DNA of 64,000 nucleotides from Strigamia acuminata (Eukaryota; Arthropoda; Chilopoda; Geophilomorpha; Linotaeniidae), in the NCBI GenBank assembly GCA_949358305.1, contig OX442317.1, positions 250,001 to 314,000 on the forward strand, read 5' to 3'. The notes beneath the pieces were generated by a model. The model saw nothing but the letters and a program-made list of their open reading frames with translations. It was not told the origin of the DNA and did no database searches. Positions within the stretch are counted from its first letter, which is position 1. Each line of letters opens with the position of its first letter. A program made the position numbers and the translations under genes. Positions 58,286 through 64,000 of the stretch are shown here, piece after piece.

Positions 58286-59218
58286 TCATGCCGTCTCCAT
58301 CGGTTGCAGCTCTTGTTGCGAAACAGGTTGCGCAATTGTCTTCTCTTCGACGCGCTCGGCTGGAGAAATAAAATGAAATACAAATGAAATAAAATGGTAT
58401 GGAATGGACGTTTCGCATTTCGCACTCACCAGCTAGCGAATTGAGTAAAGCCAAATTGTTTTCTTTCAAGGATCGCGTGACCACGGCTGGAGAAATAAAA
58501 GTGAAATAAAATGGTATGGAATGCACGTTTCGCATTTCGCACTCACCTGCTGGCGATTTGAGTAAACCCAAATTCTGTTCGTATTCTTTCCTATCCCTCT
58601 CCTTCTCAACTTGTTTTTCTTTCAAGAATCGCGTGTCGTGGAAATCCATTTGGCGCCTTTCTTTGATCGATTCCACTTTTTTCATGGCTTCGACTGAAAT
58701 TTTCCAAAATTTAACGATTAATTGACTACAAGTGAGTACATGCATGTGTATATAGAAAATATGAAATTACGCTCAGGGAGAAGATTAATCTACATAATAA
58801 ATGCCATTCAGGAATTAAAACAGTTCATCATTGCATAATTTCATTTTCAATTAATTCCATTTCATTTTGGGCCTTATTCTTATTCTTACGTGTTTCTTGC
58901 CACAGCTGTCTGCTGTATTTGATCGGCACGTTTCGCCTCTTCTCAAACTCGAAGCACGGATCGACGGCCAATTCCTTGCCGGCACCTTTCCGAAACGCTT
59001 TGGTCCAGCGAACCTTCCTGGGATTTCGTTTCTTCTTGAACGCGCGGTGACATTTCGACCGGCAAAACTTAAATATCTACAACAAAACACAACCATTCGT
59101 CAAATCGAGAATCGGAAATAAGAAAAGCAAACCTCACCTTGCAATCGTTGCGCACGAATTGAATCCCGTGTCCCGGGTAGACGGTAGAAGAACAGAAATA
59201 ACAACGTTCCAACCTCAT
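58286..59218 (-). CDS. RSL24D1: Ribosome biogenesis protein RLP24 (RSL24D1)
   Basis: RLP24 holds the place of ribosomal protein eL24 on pre-60S particles until late maturation. The start at 59218 gives [20 protein letters not shown], with the paired cysteines of the zinc-ribbon, then [36 protein letters not shown] and [18 protein letters not shown], all family hallmarks. [20 protein letters not shown] follows in exon 58547-58693. Then comes an exon at 58430-58486, apparently a partial copy of the end of that exon, and the last exon 58286-58359 ([20 protein letters not shown]). The stop is 33 bp from the RPUSD3-like stop on the other strand. Head-to-head with the carboxypeptidase gene (365 bp). 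Confidence 0.93.
58360..58644 (-). repeat. Tandem duplicated intron-exon unit in RLP24
   Basis: Two adjacent units (about 58360-58486 and 58487-58644) share an almost identical intron (ATAAAATGGTATGGAATG then ACGTTTCGCATTTCGCAC), the same GTGAGT donor and similar exon ends (LALLNSLAG vs LGLLKSPAG, and TRSLKE vs TRFLKE). The left copy lacks about 35 bp of exon present in the right copy. Confidence 0.85.
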
Positions 59219-59582
59219 CTTCGCAGTTTACGAATCGTCTTTCACCACGCTGTACGATCCAAAGACGATTTGCGCCCTCCAGTGGCGAAAATATTGAATT
59301 ACGCGTGTGACGTAACCTCCGATGGGAGCGGCTCGCAAACTCGGCACAAAATGGACGACAACACAGTCGACGTGTGATTGGTTGGTTCGGTGTATTGGAG
59401 TCACGTATGGAAGTAAAAAAAAAAAAAAAAAAAAAAATCCTCACGAGTTATTTTTTGTTTACCTCGATGTTCAGGCAAGTGGTTGATCCAGTCGAGCAGT
59501 TTGTTTCTTTGATAGAACACACAAAATCGTTCGAAATGCGTTTGTTTCTCCGTCCGATCGATTGTCCCGTCAGCACATAATC
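59219..59582. promoter_or_regulatory. Divergent region RLP24 / CCP1
   Basis: About 364 bp between divergent starts, with a homopolymer A run of about 21-24 bases at 59416-59438. No coding exon recognised; contains both leaders. Confidence 0.4.
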
Positions 59583-62500
59583 ATGGATCATAACACGTAC
59601 GTAAACAAACAATTGAAACGATCGATACCAGCAAAATAAACAAAACACTAATCAAAATCAATTTAATCAATTAGATGTTTGGAACGGCTGCGAGTGTACT
59701 CACAAAAACCAACCGATCATGAAGAACAGATTAAAAACTTAACCGCTAAATTATTATCGAAAATCAAGTCAAATGGTAACAATAAATAAATAAATAAATA
59801 AACAAATAAATAAATAAATAAATAAATAAATAACAATGAATAGATTAACAATATTAAATGAAAATTTGCAGATTGCGTCAAAGAAAAGGTGACGAAACAA
59901 ACGATTTGTAACAATTTGGACGTTCTCACGGCAATATTACAAGTATTTTAATTTTATTTATCTTTCAAAATTGTTCACCACTGAATTCGTTTGAATTGAA
60001 TTCGTTTTTTACCGCAGTCGACCCAAAACATTTCCGTGATCGGGAACATTGCTTTGATTTTACATGACATGTTAGAAAATAAGACGAGTAAGCGAAAGAA
60101 ATAGATGAATTAAAAAGTAAAATGCAAATTATCGATTATCAGCTAGGAAAAAAAGTTTGACATCTCTTCAAGCGAATGGTTCGTCGAACGTGATCTTTCA
60201 ATTACTTCCTCTGCTTTCTCGCGACGCCTACTGCCCCGAGAACATTCTGCCTGCCATTTTCTCCACTTTACTCAAACTGGCCAGCAACGGTATACCGTAT
60301 ATAAAAATATATATATCGGTATTTTTATATAAAATATAATTGTGACTGATTGTCTGTTTTGTTGTGGTTTTAGATCCGCAGTTTGCAGTGAGCGTTCGGC
60401 ACGCGGGTGGCTTGACCAGCATCATGTCGATCATCAAATCGAACACGAGAAACTCGATGCTGCTGAGATATCTGATGCAAATTCTGAAATTATGCATGCG
60501 GAATTGTAGGTTATGTAACTGATTTATTCTCGTCTTGATGTGACAACATTTCTTTTGTGTTTTGTGCAGCCACCAATTGCGCTATTTTAGGTAAAGAGGG
60601 CTTAGTGTCAACTATGTTGACGGTGATTACGTTTACCGGCCGCAGAACCACCTTCATTCTACGTTTGGCGCTCGAAGTTACGGGGCAGCTGGCTAAAAAT
60701 AGTGCGGCCAATTATTCACTTATTTCCGGCTCTTAAATCAACATGCTTATTTTTACTTTTCCACTAAAAGAACATAACGTAACTCGAATTATACGTCACC
60801 ACGGAGTCACGAAATTTCTGCAAATCTTGGAAAACTGGAACAAATACGAGGGCGAAAACAAACTCAAGATATGCAAAGCCAACCTGGTGGTCATCGGTTT
60901 GCTCTCCGATTACCGTAACGAGTCGAAAGAAAAAAACAATTTACAAATATTTATACATTTACTAATTTACTCAATTTACTCAATTGACATGCGGCAGCGA
61001 GCGGAGTTCGGGCCATCAGCAACGCGAGCGGCATCACCTCACTCTACAAATTCTGCATGAACCTGCCGCAGTCGAGCGACTACGACAACCTCCTCATCCT
61101 GAGCAGCATCGTGCTGCAGAAATGTCTGCCACGCAAGTCGTTGCCTCTCATTTCGTGCGACGGGCCCTACAATTTCCACATCCCGTGCATCAAGCGCGCG
61201 CACTCGCTGCCCTCGACTGCTGTCCTCAATGGTCGGTTTACATTTTCATTTCCCATTCCCTTTCCACTCGAAATGACCTTGAGTTTTCTTCAGTTTCAGA
61301 TGATAATTTGGATCTGTTGGACACCGACTCGGATTCGAGCATCAGCCAGGAGGCGCGCACCAAGTCGCCGAAAAGAACAAAGTCCGAAGTATTACTGGCT
61401 TATTCAAAAGTGGCTGACTTGTGAGTTAGTTACTGTACGTTACTGTGTGTTTAGTGCACAAGTTTGGATGCTGAGGACATGGAGAGAAGCACGATCAGCG
61501 AACATGAATTGAAAACGTACAAAAGCTTTTTCAAGGAACTCGACGAGGACGACAGCGACAGCGACAGCGACAGCCACGTGCAAAAGGATGACGTTCTCGC
61601 CTTCGTTTTGATGCAGGAGAGCATCGGATCGAAAGGTGGCGCGATGTTTCTATTTCCATTCCATGTCGAGCTTTAATGTTTCGTTTTAGACGACAAATGG
61701 TGCGGCCACGGTCCGCACAAGTGGGTGAACCGGGAGGCGGTCTACAGGGAATTGTCGATCAAAACGCTGCACGTGGCGCAGTTCATCAAGCTGGCCTATC
61801 CGGACATGTGCAGCGGCGGAATCTACCAGGAACTGGAGCCTCTCTACGACAAAGATCCCGCGGTGTGTAGGTCGGTGAAAATGAAAACAAACTCGAGTAA
61901 ATCAGTAATCTATTCTTGTTTTTTCATTTCTTCTTTGTTTTTGCAGAGTGAAACTTCTCGAAAGTTTAAACCGAGCGTTCAATCCGCTTCAATTTGATAA
62001 CTTGATGGTTTTCGATTTGGACGATTGCGTTAACAAGTCTTTCGCCAAATGTGACGAAAGTCTGACGAACGACGACGAAGCCAGAATCGGTGTCGAAGAC
62101 CCCTCGGTTTCGCACTTAAAATTCGAGTCCCGCTTCGAGAGTGGAAACCTGCGCAAAGCCCTTCAAGTAATAATAAAGAAATTAATTAATTAATTAACCC
62201 CCGAACCATTGCATTGCATTGCATTGCATTATGTTCTATTCTATTCTATAGATCGGATCGAACGAATACGAGCTGTTGCTGTCGCCCGACATCAATTCGT
62301 GCACCCACATTCAGTGGTTCTATTTCGAGATGAGCAACATGAAGGCTCAGGTTCCCTACACGTTCCACATCAGCAACTGCGAGAAGCAAAACTCGCAGTT
62401 CAACTACGGAATGAAGCCGGTCATGTTTTCGGTCAGAGAGGCGATGCTGGGACGCCCCGGCTGGGTTCGGATCGGCACGGACATTTGCTACTATAAAAAC

Positions 62501-62933
62501 ATCTACTACCGAGAGCGGCCGCCGAGCGACGAGAGTCAGGAGAAATGCTACTACACCGCCAGTTTCACGCTCGCGTTTCCGCACGCCTACGACGTGTGTT
62601 ACCTCGCGTACCACTACCCGTACCCGCACACGCTGCTGCTGGTAAGTGGGCTCAGCTCACTTGTCAGTCAACTAAATTCGCTCGCCAACAACTCGTTCGT
62701 CTCGTTTCAGACGGACATTTACGTGTGGGAGAAAACGCGCGACGCCAGTCAAGTGTACTTCACGAGCGAACAACTCTGCACGAGTCTCGGAGGCAACTCG
62801 GTGCCCGTGCTCACCATAACGTCGAGCGGTCATACTGCCAGCACCGCCAACAAGCACTACATCTTCCTCACTGGTCGGGTGCATCCCGGAGAAAGTAACG
62901 CCAGCTGGGTGATGAAAGGTGACCAATGCAAAC

Positions 62934-62964
<31 letters not shown>

Positions 62965-64000
62965 CGTTTCTCACCAGGTTGCATCGATTTCCTCATCAGC
63001 AACAAACCGGCGGCGCAAAGTCTCCGCGAGATGTACATTTTCAAGGTGGTGCCGATGCTCAACCCGGACGGGGTCATCAACGGTTGCCACCGCTGCGACC
63101 TGACCGCAGAGGACATGAACCGGTGCTGGATGCAGCCCTCGGTCGCGTTGCAGCCGCCCATTTACCACACCAAAGCGCTGCTCTTCTATTTAGTCTCCAT
63201 TTCCAAACGTCCTTTGGTATAATATTAATTATTATTAATTATTATTAATTAATTAATTAATTCATTCATTCATTCAGGTGTATTGCGACTTCCACGGTCA
63301 CTCGAGGAAGAAGAACATTTTCCTGTACGGCTGCTGCAAAAGCCAGTCGTGGAGCGAATCGGACCGCGCCAAAAGTTTCGATTCGATTCCCGAGGTTGGA
63401 GGTCGGAGTAGTTTGGAGACATTGGCGTTGTTTCAACTTGTCGTTTTGCAGCTGCTGCCTCGCATCTTGCACCACATGGCGCCGGCGTTTTCGGTGGAAA
63501 GTTGCGTGTACAACGTGGAGAAGATCCGCGAAGCGACGGCGCGCGTGACTGTGTGGCGCCAAATGCAAGTGGGCGCCAGCTACACGATGGAGAGCAGCTA
63601 CTGCGGCTGCGATCAGGGATTGTACGAAGTAAGAGAACATTCGAATGGATTGTTTGATGTGCATTTATGCAGTAACGCAGTTATGAAAATTTGCTTGCTC
63701 GCGTCTCTCTCTTTCTCTCAGGGAATGCATTTAGGTATCAAGCAACAAGAAGAAATGGGTCAGCGCTTCTGCCACGCTCTCATTTACGTCAATCCCGATC
63801 GTACCGTTTCCCCGGGTTCCACTTTCACCCAACTGTTGCACGACGAGATAAGGTGAGATCTTTTTGCCCACCCAACCCGGTCGTCTCTCTCGCGAGTCTT
63901 ATCCGCGATCTTGATTTGCAACGCAGATTGCACGTTCGGCTCAGATGCGGCGGCGACCACAACGACCAACTCGCAAACCTATGTAACGTTTTTGTGCCCG
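59583..64000 (+). CDS. AGTPBP1: Cytosolic carboxypeptidase 1 (AGTPBP1/Nna1-like), 3' end beyond window
   Basis: CCP1 removes glutamates from tubulin tails (M14D metallocarboxypeptidase). The first exon, 59583-59596 (MDHNT), joins an exon starting at 59675. The N-terminal ~400 residues are helical/ARM-like ([65 protein letters not shown]). An acidic Ser/Asp stretch follows ([11 protein letters not shown]). The CCP N-domain shows [35 protein letters not shown] and [20 protein letters not shown]. The catalytic domain has [17 protein letters not shown] (zinc H and E), [34 protein letters not shown] (zinc H) and the catalytic-region [12 protein letters not shown]. All expected active-site residues visible here are present. 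The frame continues to the window end. Confidence 0.93.
59783..59834. repeat. (AAATA)/(AATA)n microsatellite in CCP1 intron
   Basis: A run of ATAA tetramers with one interruption, in an early intron of the carboxypeptidase gene. Confidence 0.9.
62936..62964. repeat. (AAT)n microsatellite in CCP1 intron
   Basis: About nine AAT units inside the short intron that interrupts the catalytic domain just after the HPGE motif exon. Confidence 0.9.

Noticed and set aside
62276-63103. A 275-codon continuous frame within CCP1 treated as a complete gene
   Set aside because: It includes intron sequence (a GTAAGT donor at 62643 and an (AAT)n intron at 62920-62978). The conserved carboxypeptidase protein requires splicing.
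1-64000. Search for tRNA genes, rRNA, viral or transposon remnants
   Set aside because: No convincing A/B-box tRNA structure, reverse transcriptase, transposase or terminal repeat pair was recognised by eye. A covariance-model and repeat-library scan would be needed to exclude degenerate copies.

Overview
The window is animal nuclear DNA: 25 protein-coding genes packed on both strands, almost all split by short GT-AG introns (about 50-200 bp, a few near 1 kb), with GC-richer exons in AT-rich introns and spacers full of microsatellites. No rRNA, tRNA, CRISPR array or intact transposon was recognised. The gene set (SMN, CEP120, cytosolic carboxypeptidase, Lingerer/UBAP2, CK1-gamma) is metazoan. 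Compact introns and a short CCTAA/TTAGG run in an MCTP intron fit an arthropod or another small-genome protostome, but this is an inference and the species cannot be named. Gene models were built by matching translated exons to families recalled from memory and to splice consensus sequences. Where I worked out every exon, the lengths sum to a whole number of codons.

Layout. 1-1462 (-) KHDC4 splicing factor, 3' end missing; 1971-2505 (+) FAM174-like membrane protein; 2711-4965 (-) CCT3 chaperonin subunit; 6643-11566 (+) MCTP C2/transmembrane protein; 12103-12555 (-) RPL36; 13272-14339 (+) unrecognised secreted protein with five exact-period 69-bp repeats; 14721-15124 (-) unrecognised small GPI-anchor candidate; 18069-23161 (-) Lingerer/UBAP2; 24273-25584 (+) SMN; 25800-26413 (-) SUB1/PC4; 26967-27905 (+) MAT1; 28145-28592 (-) SERF/4F5; 28941-29989 (-) four-pass membrane protein; 30727-33046 (+) SHB-family SH2 adaptor; 33691-37917 (+) NOL6; 38319-39265 (+) TRAP-beta/SSR2; 39386-42701 (-) peroxisomal multifunctional enzyme 2/HSD17B4; 44339-47580 (-) casein kinase 1 gamma; 48398-52036 (+) CEP120; 52239-53751 (-) GLMP; 54075-56301 (+) ARP8; 56348-56871 (-) LLPH; 57011-58253 (+) RPUSD3-like protein; 58286-59218 (-) RLP24/RSL24D1; 59583-64000 (+) cytosolic carboxypeptidase 1, 3' end missing.

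Most genes sit in divergent pairs sharing a short intergenic region (140 bp to 1.7 kb) or in convergent pairs with stop codons 33-200 bp apart. Several neighbours act in ribosome assembly (RPL36, NOL6, LLPH, RLP24), RNA biology (KHDC4, SMN, Lingerer) or transcription and chromatin (SUB1, MAT1, ARP8). This looks like ordinary housekeeping clustering in a compact genome, not a dedicated system. I found no convincing undescribed multi-gene system. The least explained material is the 13.2-15.1 kb pair of unrecognised secreted/surface genes, the duplicated exon-intron unit in RLP24, and the altered catalytic motif of the RPUSD3-like gene.
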